DNA of 64,000 nt from Coriolopsis trogii (Eukaryota > Basidiomycota > Agaricomycetes > Polyporales > Polyporaceae): positions 62,001-126,000 of the forward strand of contig JAHYIO010000001.1 of the NCBI GenBank assembly GCA_020543525.1. The letters are read 5' to 3'. Below, piece by piece: positions 45,097 to 62,098 of the stretch (positions are counted from its first letter, which is position 1; the number at the start of each line of letters is the position of its first letter). Under the pieces are notes generated by a model. It searched no databases. It was not told the DNA's origin and worked only from the letters and a program-made list of their open reading frames with translations. Made by a program: the position numbers and the translations under genes.

Positions 45097-48000
45097 ATGT
45101 CCCCCTCCTTCTCGCCACCGCCGTTCCCGCCCACCATCCCGGTCCCGGAGTATCTTCTCCGAGTCGCGGAGACGCACCCTGACCGCGAAGTCGTCACCTA
45201 CCTCAAGGACGCACCTTCCGAGGTCGACGCGACCATCATCTCTATCACTTGGCGACAATTCCTCGACGACGTCTGGGCTCGTGCGGACTACCTCGTCGAA
45301 GTCACCGGGCTTGAGCCCCGCTCCGTTGGGCAACCCCGAGTGGTCGTCGGCCTCCTCGCCGAGAGCAACTATGACTTCCTCGTCGACCTCGTCGCAATGT
45401 TCATGCTTCGGTGGCAGGTACGTGTTCCGTCGCGCATTTTGCACCCTCTTCCGCGTCTCCTTACTCCGAAGCGCGTCGGATCCAGGTTCTCCTCATCTCC
45501 GTCCGCAACTCCCCAGATGCCATCCTTCACCTCATGCAATCTACCTCTTGCAGCGCCGTCCTAGTCGACAGTGCTATCAGCCACCTCCATGTCGATATTC
45601 TCGGCAAAGACTCTGTCACTGGCGTCACCCCGACAGTGATTGCCCGCCCGCCTTTCTCCTCCGACCCGTCGCGGGACGGACTTGCACTCGGCCGAGCTTA
45701 CCTGCAGAAGTCCTCGACCTTCTCCCCCGCAGAGTTGCGCAAGGAAGCTCAAGGCGGCGCAATCTTCCTGCACACCTCCGGCTCAACAGGTGAGTTTCAT
45801 CCTAATCCGTTTACCCGGCCCATGCTCCGATCCTTCCGCCTGAGCGCTGAGCGGCTGCTTTTCTGTCAGGGCACCCCAAAGCCATCGCGTGGTCGCACGA
45901 GTTCCTCTTGGCGATTAGTGCTGCAAACGGACGTGATCGTCTCAGGTGCAATGATGACGTCCTCTACACATGTTTCCCAATGTTCCACGTAAGTCTGTGC
46001 CTTGCGTCGCGCCCGAGCTCTTGACTCAATTCAGCCTTTGTGCGCGGTGTACACTCGCGAATCTGTAGGCCGGAGGAATCTGCACGGTTCGTACTTTGGC
46101 TTGGTTGTGCGTCCGTGCGTGAGGACTAACATACAAAACTACACCAGTCGTTCCCCTTCTTCCTTGGGTCGGGCGCGTCGTTCGTGTGCGTAGACACATG
46201 GCGCTCCGTTTCGCTCGACACCATTCTCCGTCATCTTCGTATCCTCAAGCACCGAAAGGTGGACGCCTCGCTGCCCCCAAGCATGCTCGAAGACATCGCC
46301 GATTCGCGGGATGCAGCAGCCGTGGTGAGTACTCCCTCCCACACGGGTCAACGTCGTGGCTGATTGCCGCTTCGTTCCATAGGCGACTCTCGCCGCGCAG
46401 AACACGGTGTTCTGGGGAGGGGCACCCCTTCGCGAGAACGCAGGCACGTACCTCGTGCAGCAGGGCGTCCGTTTGGTCGCCTGGGGTGGCTCGTGCGTCT
46501 CTTGGCTTCACTAGTCGTGCTTCTGTTCCTAACTGAACCCATCGCAGAACGGAAGCTGGTCCGCTCGCCCGGTCTTCTTTAGAAGTCGGAGCAGACCCGG
46601 CGGACTGGATGTACATGCGTCTCGTGGACTACTACGAATTCAACTGGTATCCGATGAAAGGGGATCAGCACAACCGCTATAACCTCATCGTATCGGTAAG
46701 CCCTCCTCGTGAGCTTCGCGGTTAATGCTTGGTTCCTGAGTTTGTACCGCACTCCATAGCCGATTCATGCCACCCCTCCCATCGTGAACTCACTCGATCC
46801 CATCGGCTTCGCGACTGTGGACGGCTGGCTGCAACATCCAGACCCGGAGAAATCGCATCTATGGAAGCCCGCTGGACGCCTGGATGATGTCGTAAGTCTC
46901 CCATTATAGCGTTGCGACATCGAGTTTGGGACTCAAACAGACATTCAGACGGTCCTATCCAATGGCGAGAAGACGGACAACAAGCAGCTAGGTCGGTCTT
47001 CTCTGTCATCTCCTGATCGTACTTCCTGACTGACTGATTGATTCCATACACCTTCGGACTCTCACACTGACCGACACCCACAGAGGAGCTTCTCTGCGCG
47101 TCCCCCCACATCTACCATGCCATCATCTTCGGCGCGGGCAGGTTCGTCAACGGCGCTATCGTCGAGCCTCCATACGGGATGCTCAAGCCCGGAGCGGACG
47201 ACGCCGCCTTTGAGCACTACCTCGACACCATCTGGCCGCACATCGAGGGCTACGTGAACAAGATCGTTCCCCAGCACTCGCGCCTTCTCCGCGGCATGGT
47301 CCTTGTCGCGCGTCCCGACCGACCCTTCCTCGTCTCCGACAAGGGCACGGTGAAGACCAAGGCCTCCCTCGCACTGTACGCCGATGACGTCGATCGCGCC
47401 TACGAGGCACTCGAGCGTGGCATGGACGCTGCCGGGTCCGCGCACCCTTCCCTTCCGCTCCCTGCTCCCGAGGACGGCGATGCAGAGGCGGAGGCCGCCC
47501 GGTTCGTGAGGGACATGGTAGCAGAGGCCCTCGGGCGCGCGCTCGGCCTCGACGACGACTTCTTCCGGAACGGCATGGACTCCCTCGTCGCGACGAAGCT
47601 CCGCACCTCGCTCTCCGCCGCCGTGCACCGCGCGGGGATCGAGAGCCCGCTCCCGCGCAACGTCGTCTACGCGCACCCGACGTGCACGGCCCTCGCACGC
47701 TTCCTCTGCGCATTCGCCCTTGCGAAGGCTGACGGCGGTGCCGGTGCTGCGGCGGTGCATGCGCCTGCTGCGAGCGTGGAGGACTTGATCGAGAAGTACA
47801 CCGCGGACCTGCCGCACCACGAGGGCACGCTGCCTGTGCCTGCCGACGGAGACGTGTATGCTGTGACGGGTACGACGGGGTCGTTGGGTGCCGCCTACGT
47901 TGCCCATCTTCTGACGCTGCCGAGTGTCCGCAAGATCTACCTCCTGAACCGCGGGAACTCGACCCGCTCGATGGAGAGCAGGCAGGAGGCTGCTTTCCAA

Positions 48001-49072
48001 GACAAGGGTCTTGACCGCGAAGCCCTACTTGCTGCGGTTGAGGCCGGGAAGGTGGAGTACGTTGAGATCGACGTCGGGCAGGCGAAGTTCGGTCTCAGCG
48101 ACGAGGTATACACCAAGGTCCGCCATTTCCCCCCTATATTTTGTGTATGTAACGGTACTCATCCGCTCGCTCTAGCTTACCTCGGAGCTGACGCACATCG
48201 TCCACAATGCCTGGCTCCTCAACTTCAACCTCTTCTTGCACTCGTTCGAGCCCCACATCGCCGGTGTCCGTAGCGTACTCGAGCTCGCGCTCGCTTCGCC
48301 CTTCGAGAAGCCCCCACACATTACCTTCATCTCCTCCATCGGTGCCGTCGCGCGCTGGCCCTTCTCCCGCCCCGTACCCGAGGCGCCGCTCAACTCGCCC
48401 GAGTTCTCCCTTCCTCAGGGATACTCGCTCAGCAAGTACGTGTCGGAGCAGATCCTCCAGAGCGCCGTCGCCCAACGGCCAGCTCTTCGTGCCGCGGTTA
48501 TGCGGTGCGGCCAGCTCTCGGGTGCGCTCGCGACCGGCGCATGGGCCACAAGCGAGTACATCCCGCGCCTCCTGCGGTCCGCAGACATGCTCGGCATGGT
48601 GCCCACAAATCTTGGGGTACGTCCCCACTCCTATCTTTTCTTCCATGTGGATGTGCGCTGACTGTCCTTGCTACAGCCCGTCCGCTGGCTCCCTGTCGAC
48701 GTCGCTGCCGACATCCTCTCTCGCGAAGTCGCACACGCCGCTGCCCAGCCCGCGCCCGGCCCGCTCCGATACTACTCGCTCGACAACGTCTCAGCGACGC
48801 CCTGGCAGCGCGTCGTCGACGCTCTCGCTGCGTTGCGTCCACACAGACCTTTGCGCGAGGTGTCGATGGGCGAGTTCCTCGACGCTGTCCGCAGCAACCC
48901 GCACAGCCCCGCCAGCGCCGTCGCCGAACACCTCGAGGACCTGCTCGTCAGCAGCCCGGTACCCCCGCTCGAGGCCACGCAGGCGCGGAAGGCCGCGGGC
49001 GGGCTGGTGGAGTGTGAGCTTGGTCCGGAGCTGGTGGAGAGGTATGTTCGATATGCGTGCTCCCAGCCATGA
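45097..49072 (+). CDS. NRPS-like adenylate-forming reductase (A-T-R)
   Basis: This is a single-module enzyme that activates a carboxylic acid as AMP ester, loads it on a phosphopantetheine arm and releases it by NADPH reduction to aldehyde or alcohol. In the adenylation domain, HTSGSTG followed after an intron by HPKAIAWSH is core A3; WGGSTEAG spans an intron with donor GTGCGT; and GRLDDV followed by TVLSNGEK is core A8. In the thiolation domain the Ser is in FFRNGMDSLVATKLR. In the reductase domain TGTTGSLGAAYVAHLL is the NADP motif, THIVHNAWLLNFN is conserved, and YSLSKYVSEQ is the catalytic Tyr/Lys pair. About ten short introns lie mainly in the first half. There is no condensation domain. 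Related basidiomycete enzymes reduce aryl or amino acids; which class this one belongs to cannot be told from the sequence. Confidence 0.93.
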
Positions 49073-52000
49073 GTACGCCTCGGGGTGTAAATACCGTCGA
49101 CTCGTTCCGCTTCGTAACTTACTGTATAGACTCTAACGTTCGGATAGCTCTTTGTATTAGTTATCGGGCTGCGCTGTGTCGATGCTCCGTTGGATATATG
49201 GAAATAGGGTATACTGTACTGTTCGTAGATATCGATAGACTAGCCATATATTATCAATCAACATAAACGAAGCACCGCTCGTATTGTCTCCGTAACAGCG
49301 AGTGAGTGATAGAAGATATGAACAGATCTCGTATATCATCCGCCGTGTCGAGTTGCATTAGGTTTGCGACTGTCGACGTCCTGCAGATGCTGCGCTGCGG
49401 CTTGGTGATACCGAGAGCTGAAAATATGAGCTACCGCCGTCAGCGACGATATGCTCATCGATATGCTCATGACAATGGGCTCTTTGATATCTGATGCTTT
49501 TAGACCTTATGCAAGCTGTGACAGTTCTTCGTAGACTTTGACTCTGCAAGCGATGGTGATCTAAGCGTTGTAACCTGTCTCGTCGCTACAGTATGTTTGA
49601 AAGCCTCGTAAATCCTAGCATAGTCTTCATTTGCTAGCCTCACATACTTCAGCGGAGTAGTATACTGGGTTGACGATGTGGTAGCGTATCGAGTCCAGCG
49701 AAACTCGTCAATGCTGTAACGCGTACCGCACTACGTATACTAATTTCTCGGCGAGCTCGGGCGAGTAGTACAGTTGCTGTGTGCAATACCTGGTGTGAAC
49801 TTAAATGCTGCGGGAGGCTTACCGGTGTGTGCGATATTATTTCCATAACGTAGAGCAAACATTGCACCGCGTTCCTGTAGAGTACTTTTGCCCGAGAAGG
49901 CCGAGCCGGGTATGTAATGCACTCCCGGTGCAAGTGGATGTCTCTCGAGCTAAGTCATGACGTGTCGTTCGTTGTTGGTGGCTGAAAGTTCAATACGTTT
50001 GGCTTTACAACCATCTCGAGGTGTTGCCTAGGACAGTGTATCCAAGCAGCTAGTACTTGCACCAAGTATCCCGATCATCCTGAGTATCAAGGGCTGATGT
50101 CATCACTATGCTCCCCTTCTGCACTCTACGCTGCCCGGAACAACAAGCGATCGACGTGAATAATTGAGCCTAAAAGCCTATTATTCCACCCCCGTGGCGA
50201 TTGCGATAACCAGTTGGACGACATGCATATGATGCGCCACCAAATATCATGTGGCGGCATTCGACGACGACCGCCATCGTGAAGGAGACCACACTGCCAT
50301 GGTAAATCTGCCACAAATTTGGCTTCCATGGACTTAGGGACCAAGGTTTCACGAGCGGCTACGAAAAAAGTACAATCGGACTAGTAGGAAAATGTCGATC
50401 ATTTCTGGACCCTGCTGAAACGACGTTGTCGAGCTGGCTGCCTCAATCATCGCCAAATGACTTACTAGCCCAGCGCTGTACTAGTGTTCGAGAATTTTCG
50501 ACAACGGACATGTGTTGTGGGAAACATGAGTGGTCGGATGATAGAGCTCAGACAGTGTTGCTGCGTTTAGCTAGCTTGTAATGGGGCTTCTCTGCAGAAT
50601 TAGGAAGCAGTCGCCGTCTGGATGAACAGAAACAGACTGTGCCTACCACATGCCAAGCATTCAGTCACGTACCACATACCACAATGACGTTAGCGGAGAG
50701 TAGTGGAGAGCTTCAGTCCGCTAGCTTCGATTATCATTCCCTGGTACCCTCCCGTCTTACTATCAGCGGCGCGAAAACCAGCGATATTCACGGACGGTCC
50801 ATTCAACCATCGAATACACGTTTAATCCCAGAGTGAGCTGAGTACAAGCTGAATACTCCAACTCGGTCCTTACCGAGTGCCAAAGACCGAGTGAAATAGT
50901 ACATAGTCATTCGGTATGGACTCACCATTCTTGGACGGTGCGCCCTCATTATCCCGGTGGCGGCCGCGGGTTCAGGAACGACAGACGCTGATACGTCTTT
51001 AGAGCGCATCAGGGTGTCGATGGTCGGCGGTGCTGGTGCACGACAGCGTCGAACGACACACGAGGTAGGAGGCCCAAAAAACCGGACGAACCACACCATC
51101 ATCGGAGCCGCCCAGGTGTGGTGTATCGCGCATCGGCCGATCAATCAAGGAGAAAACACGACATCAGTGCATCAGGACCTCAGCGCAGAAGTTCAAGAAG
51201 CCCGCGGGCCGTGCCATGTGAACTTCAGACTACTTTCAGACGTTCGTGGAAATTTATGTATTACGTGACCTTACGGCAGGCCCTGAGATGGGCAATCGTC
51301 ATGGATCTTCCCGGTTTAGAAGGTCCTGTACGAACACAGACACTAGTGTCTTTTTACTTCCGCGGCGTCTCGGGTGGTACGGACAAATGACCTTCATATG
51401 AACGCCGTACAGAGAGCGCTGTCTCAGGTAGAACAATTCACAACCACATCGAGTGATGGCTCACAGGAGGGACGAGCGACTGGGCTCTCCGGCAGTAAAG
51501 TCACCGAGGCCGGAATGGGACGGAATATGTGTTGAGGCGTCCAAACCCCCCCACCAGCAGCTGTCGAGTAAGCAATCGCAAATCAGCACCATACTTACAA
51601 CGGGTCTAGTGTGCCGTGCGGCAGCCTGAAGCAGATCAGCCCCAAGGACGTCACAACCCAACCGCATCTTGCACATTACTCCGCCGCAGAGGTCAATGAT
51701 GTGTGCTCGCAGTCGGGCATCCTGGGCATACTCAGTATCGAGTGCTCCTCCAGCAGCCCCAGAACGGCCCCAGTCCACCGACGTTCAGCGAGGATTGAGC
51801 GACTTCAAAGAGCGTTTATGGCGTACCAAATTATCGCACCGATTGGAGGGAGCAATGCCCAAGGGAGGCCCCAGGGCGGATCGGATCTCCACTCCCTCCA
51901 GCTCCATGCTGGTCACTGATGGAACCCCGCGAAACGTTTGCTCCTCAGGTCTGATTTGCAAAACCACAGAGGCCCGCAGCGCGAGATTCGGATCGAAGCC

Positions 52001-53027
52001 GCGCCATCCATCGGTATTTCTTGCCTGATACGCCCGCTGCCGGACTTGAGTCTCCGGTCGAAGAAGTCGAGCAGATGCCCTGGGTCGGCATCGGGCGAGC
52101 GAATGAAACGGGCGTCAGGAGATCGCACGGCGTGAGCGGGTAGCGTGTGTCGAGGACTTACCCAACAGCAAATACCCGATGGCGAGAGGCCTGCACACGC
52201 GCGCGAGGATTCTCGGAGGGCGGGGAACGGAGAGAACAACTTCCATAAGGCATAGATAAGTAATAGAATATGTTGAACGAGGGGACGAAGTACCCAAGAG
52301 ACCAGAACCAATAATAATTAGTTATACACGCTACCCGGTTGCAAACTTGGTACGAAGGGAACGCGGGCGCGAGACTCCTACACTAAGAAGACAGAGAAGT
52401 GACCAGCCATATGGACGCGACGATAGTTTTACGAGACGACAACGATTCCGGACTCAAACCGAATTGTGTAGCGAACGACGCGACCCAGGGGCATATGTGT
52501 GTGCGCGGTGAGCAAGACAGCGGCAAAGGACGGATGATGGATGTGCATGCGGAAGGAAGGAAGCCTGGGGGATGAGGCAAAGTGAGCAACAGATCGCAGG
52601 GGTAACAACAGTAGAAGTACAGTGAATGCGATCGCGCGGAGATGAGCACCGCGAAGACGGCAAGTCGACATGGGGAAGCTCCCACTCGTACAGATATACA
52701 CATGGGTGATAGACACACTACCCCGAGGGTCGTGGGTACGCGAGTGGAAGGGTTTGTGTCGGTAAAATCGGATGTGGGGTAGGTGTTCTATGGGTGATGG
52801 TGGTGGTGTGCGAAGGAAAGTGATGGGCTCACCGCCGTCGCCCGTTGGGAGTACGATGGGAGTTATATCATGACAGTAATATATACACGGCTCTGCACCG
52901 GAAGTGATCCTCTGCTGTCCGACCCAAGAGGAACTGGAAGAACAATGGATGAGGTCGCCAACCCACGGTTAGCGTCCAACCGTAGCGGACGTGCGGTCCG
53001 CGGGACGACGTCTACGAGTACACGCCC
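49073..53027. other. Gene-poor region
   Basis: This is nearly 4 kb without a supported gene. The part 49100-50600 is visibly more AT-rich. Between 51460 and 52310 the minus strand has several adjacent open stretches with a GTAAGT donor (for example around LGADLLQAAARHTRP), which could be exons of an unrecognised gene, but I could not assemble a coherent model. Confidence 0.4.
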
Positions 53028-54829
53028 TTAAACGGGCGAGAAGCTGTGGTACTGGTTGTCCACCCGTGGCTTGCGGTCCATCATCTCGACTTCATCGGCG
53101 AGCGTCTGCTGGTGAAGGCATAGGACCAGCTCAGCTCACTCTGTGAGTCGCATGACGGGCGAGCGACCTACGTTCTTATCCGAGCCATACATATCGTCGG
53201 CATATACCTCTGTGTGAGAGGCAATGTGGACGACTGGCGGCGCAGGACCGCCTGTCCTGACAGACTGCGTCGCGGTGCGGTATTGAGGACCCGAGATGGA
53301 GACGCCGCTCGTGACATCGGTGTTAGCGCGGGACATAGACGTGGACGAAGTGCTGATACGCGAGTTGAGCGAGGTCATCATTGTGTTCGAGTACACTGCA
53401 AACGTCGAACGTCAGTTACCAATCCGTGGAGAAGGACCCAGGAAATAACTACGCACTCTTGCCCAGGATGAGAGCGCTAATAGGTTGACACAAAGGGTAA
53501 TAGCGGTTAGCATGTTTATAGCAACCGCAAGCTGAGTAGCAAATACTCAGAAATAAGCATACTGACAAGAAGGTGTGCAGGTTGGTGTTTTTCGTCGCAG
53601 GACCGAGGAAGAAGCCGAGCTCGATGATGGCGGAGACGGCGGTGATACATCCTGTCTCGACGGAAAGGCGGATGAGCCGGTTGATAGCGCGGTCGCTGCT
53701 CTTGAGGGCGTGCGAGTTCTTCTTCGCTGTCGTCAACTACAAGAAGTGCAACAGCGTAACATGGCGAACGCGCAACAGCGACGTTGACAGAGAGCGGTCA
53801 GCGCATCGGCCATTTTCCCGATACGGTAGGCAGCCGTTACGTACCAAGAAGACCATGGTGACAGCGATGAGCTGCGGTCAGGATTAGTTGACATCACTGT
53901 AATTCTTAGCCGGAGGAAGCACACGCACAATGTCCGCCATACTACCGCCTCCAAGCCAGATGATGGTCCGAGGGAAGAAGGGCAACAAGCCGGCAAGATC
54001 GTGGGTGTGCGCAAGGCCAGCGGCGATAGACATCGTCGCACCAAATTGTGCCAAGGCAAGCTGAGAGGGTCGTAATGTGTGAGCCTCATTGTGCCGCAAG
54101 AAAGGAAGGCAGGGGATGCGACAACTCACGACAGTGATCACGCCGGGAAGGATAAGCCACCTCTTGAGAACCCAGATGCGCCAGGCATAGAAAATTTGTA
54201 CCGTAGTTGCAACTGCGAGACGGTTCAGGAAATGAACACCGACTATAGAGTTGGAGACACATACTGATGCCGTCGCCGGCGCCAATGGCGGAGAACGTCC
54301 AGTCGATCGTGAGGAGGGCAGTAGGACGCCCCCAACCTGCACACATATATCCCCATCCCATTCCCGCCGCAACTATCGTAACGAAGATGTCGAGGAAGAA
54401 AACCCAGTATACTGTGGACATTGAACAAAGATGCAGATGTGTCAGGAGAGAGCGAAGCTCGGAGTAGAAGCACGACGCACCGAGAACCTTGAGTACCAGC
54501 CGGTCACTCGGGAAGGAGATGTGGTACATGTCTGTAAGGGACCATATTACGATGGTTCGTACAGTCGCACACGCAGGCTTAGGACTTACACAGTTGGACG
54601 ACTGAGATGCCGAACAGGAAGAAACTGATGAGACTTCCGATGTACTAACGGGGACGTTGAGCGGGATTGCATAGCTGCGGTCAAGCTTTGGAACCTACTA
54701 TGGGGCCAATGCTATACGACGATCGGTTAGCTATCTCTACTATAGTCCGATCGAATCAAGCGGAAAGTAGACGTACACTAGCAGCGTGGCCTCCGGCACT
54801 GGGGGATCGACGGGAGCAACGGCGGACAT
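53028..54829 (-). CDS. Seven-helix membrane protein, DUF6534-type
   Basis: This is a basidiomycete-specific integral membrane protein. Exons read MSAVAPVDPPVPEATLL, a short GPIV piece, then helices such as YIGSLISFFLFGISVVQL, VYWVFFLDIFVTIVAAGMGW, IFYAWRIWVLKRWLILPGVI, FGATMSIAAGLAHTHDLAGL and IIWLGGGSMADI. The C-terminal DUF6534-like part contains INRLIRLSVETGCITAVSAI and ends with the family's conserved ALILGK...YSNTMMTSLNSRIS. A hydrophilic tail closes with VDNQYHSFSPV. About eight or nine introns are present. These proteins are numerous in agaricomycetes. They resemble receptors in topology, but their role is not established. Terminal exons were fixed by splice signals and by the stop at 53028-53030. 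Confidence 0.82.
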
Positions 54830-55117
54830 GTTGCGACTACAGATCGGGTTGACGGAACCGGTGAAGAAATCTCGGAAAGCTGAAGACCGAGAGCGGCGAA
54901 AGAACAAGGTCGGAGGGAGGGGCGAGCGAGGACCAGCACGAGGCCCCAACGGTGAATCAGAGGAATAAGTAGGTTTCAGTCACGGTGGTGGAGAGAGGGA
55001 GAACGAGAGCCGGAGGACGATTCCCACGAAGAACGAGCAAGGGGGAATGTTGCGAAGGACTCGGAGCTGTGCCGCTGCATTGGCCGTTGGCGGCTCGCTG
55101 AGCTGAACTTGGATGAT

Positions 55118-55592
55118 TCACACAGCGCGCCTAGGGGATGATTTCAGAAGATCCAGGTCTGATTCCACGACATCAGACCGCCGCACCTCAGCATCAATGA
55201 TGCGCACCTCTTTCCTGATATCGCGCATCTTGGTGATGGGAGTATTCCTGGACCGAACGGAGCCGTCGCTCAACAGGCAAGCAGTTGTCTCGTTGTACGG
55301 GGTCCGCCATGCGTGAAGATCCTCCAGATCAACGCGCGGCGGGCTCGCCCGAGCGCAGGGGACGCCACAGCGTCTTGTCACCGAGTTTCATGCTGATCAG
55401 GAGGAAGCCGTTGGAGGAGCTGAGACGGACTAGCGATGGTGAGGCGCGTAGGATGGTCGCGATGAGGATCGGGGTCAAAGACGAGAGCGGAAGAGAAGTC
55501 TCTGCGCTGGCAGCGCCCTCGAGCGCTCGCTGATCCATCGTTCGCACAACCTTACCGCCGGTCAGTACATACTGGCGCGGCGGCGGCGACAT
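55118..55592 (-). pseudogene. Hypothetical gene, apparent frameshift
   Basis: I do not recognise this sequence. The first part starts MSPPPRQYVLTGGKVVRTMD and includes LTPILIATILRASPSLVRLS. It stops at 55329 after GEPAAR. The next frame takes over without a gap (VDLEDLHAWRTPYNETTACL, ending LLKSSPRRAV) and continues to 55118. No short intron that would join the two in phase could be found, so a one-base shift seems likely, either genuine decay or a sequence error. Both halves read like coding sequence, with mixed charged and hydrophobic residues and long open frames. Total length would be about 155 residues. Confidence 0.35.
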
Positions 55593-61195
<5,603 letters not shown>

Positions 61196-62098
61196 GGCGT
61201 GGGTCGCTAGATTGTAGGATATGTGTAGAGTCTGGATGTCAATATTTGCAGTTACTAGATATAGCGCAATGTACCAATTCATTGGATCCTTGGGGTTCAC
61301 CGTCTACTGCCGCTCTGCTGACCTGACGCTTCTCGAGGATGAATCAACTGCCTCTGTCATCTGCTCCTGTACTGGTCTTTGTCCCGCTAGCACCTGCGTC
61401 TCGCTCATACACATGAAACGTCCGAGCCCCACCGGATATTGAGTCGAGCGCCACGTGCAGTGGGCGATTGTGCGTGCGTCTCGAATGTGCCCCGGATCGA
61501 TTGCGCGCCGAATACTTTTCTTCCGAAACGTTTCTTCATGTTGTTGTTTTGAGTCGTCAAATCGATCTCCTTGCGTCACTATTCACCACAATACTTACCG
61601 CCAAGCCTAAGCAATGGCTCCCTCGTCACACTGGCACAACTCCAGGAGAAAGTACACAAGATGTATTATTAAACGGGTTCCGCAACCGTTCCGCCGCGAT
61701 CCCAGCCCATTAAAAGACAAAGACATAGTACAATACATACAGAGAAGACAAACGAGCGAGCGAGAGGGTGTGGCGTTGACGTTGACGTTGTGCGGACGGG
61801 TATACCAGGCGTACACAAGCGCGACGTGCGGGGCAAGCAGTCGGCCGTTGTACATACATAGGTAGAACGAGCGAACGGGATCGGGGCGGAGGGGCAGGGA
61901 GCTGCGGGAGGGGAGTTTGTAGTTGTCTTAATGTAGAACGTAAGGGGACGAGAAAGTCGAGAAGGGTGAAGGTCGTGTCCGTTGTCCAGGGTCCGGTGTC
62001 CGTGCCGTGTCGTGTCCAGAGTGCGATGCAGAAAGCGAGAAACCGAAGCTTGCGCAAGAGGAGAGATAGACTTGGTCGTGTATCTTGATCAGGGGCGT
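61196..62098. other. Intergenic between convergent GMC genes
   Basis: These are the 3' regions of both oxidoreductase genes. No separate gene was recognised. Confidence 0.5.

Noticed and set aside
48207..49136. 309-codon alternative frame in the reductase domain of the A-T-R enzyme
   Set aside because: The correct frame carries the YSLSKYVSEQ motif and conserved reductase segments. This one is low-complexity Arg/Ser/Pro.
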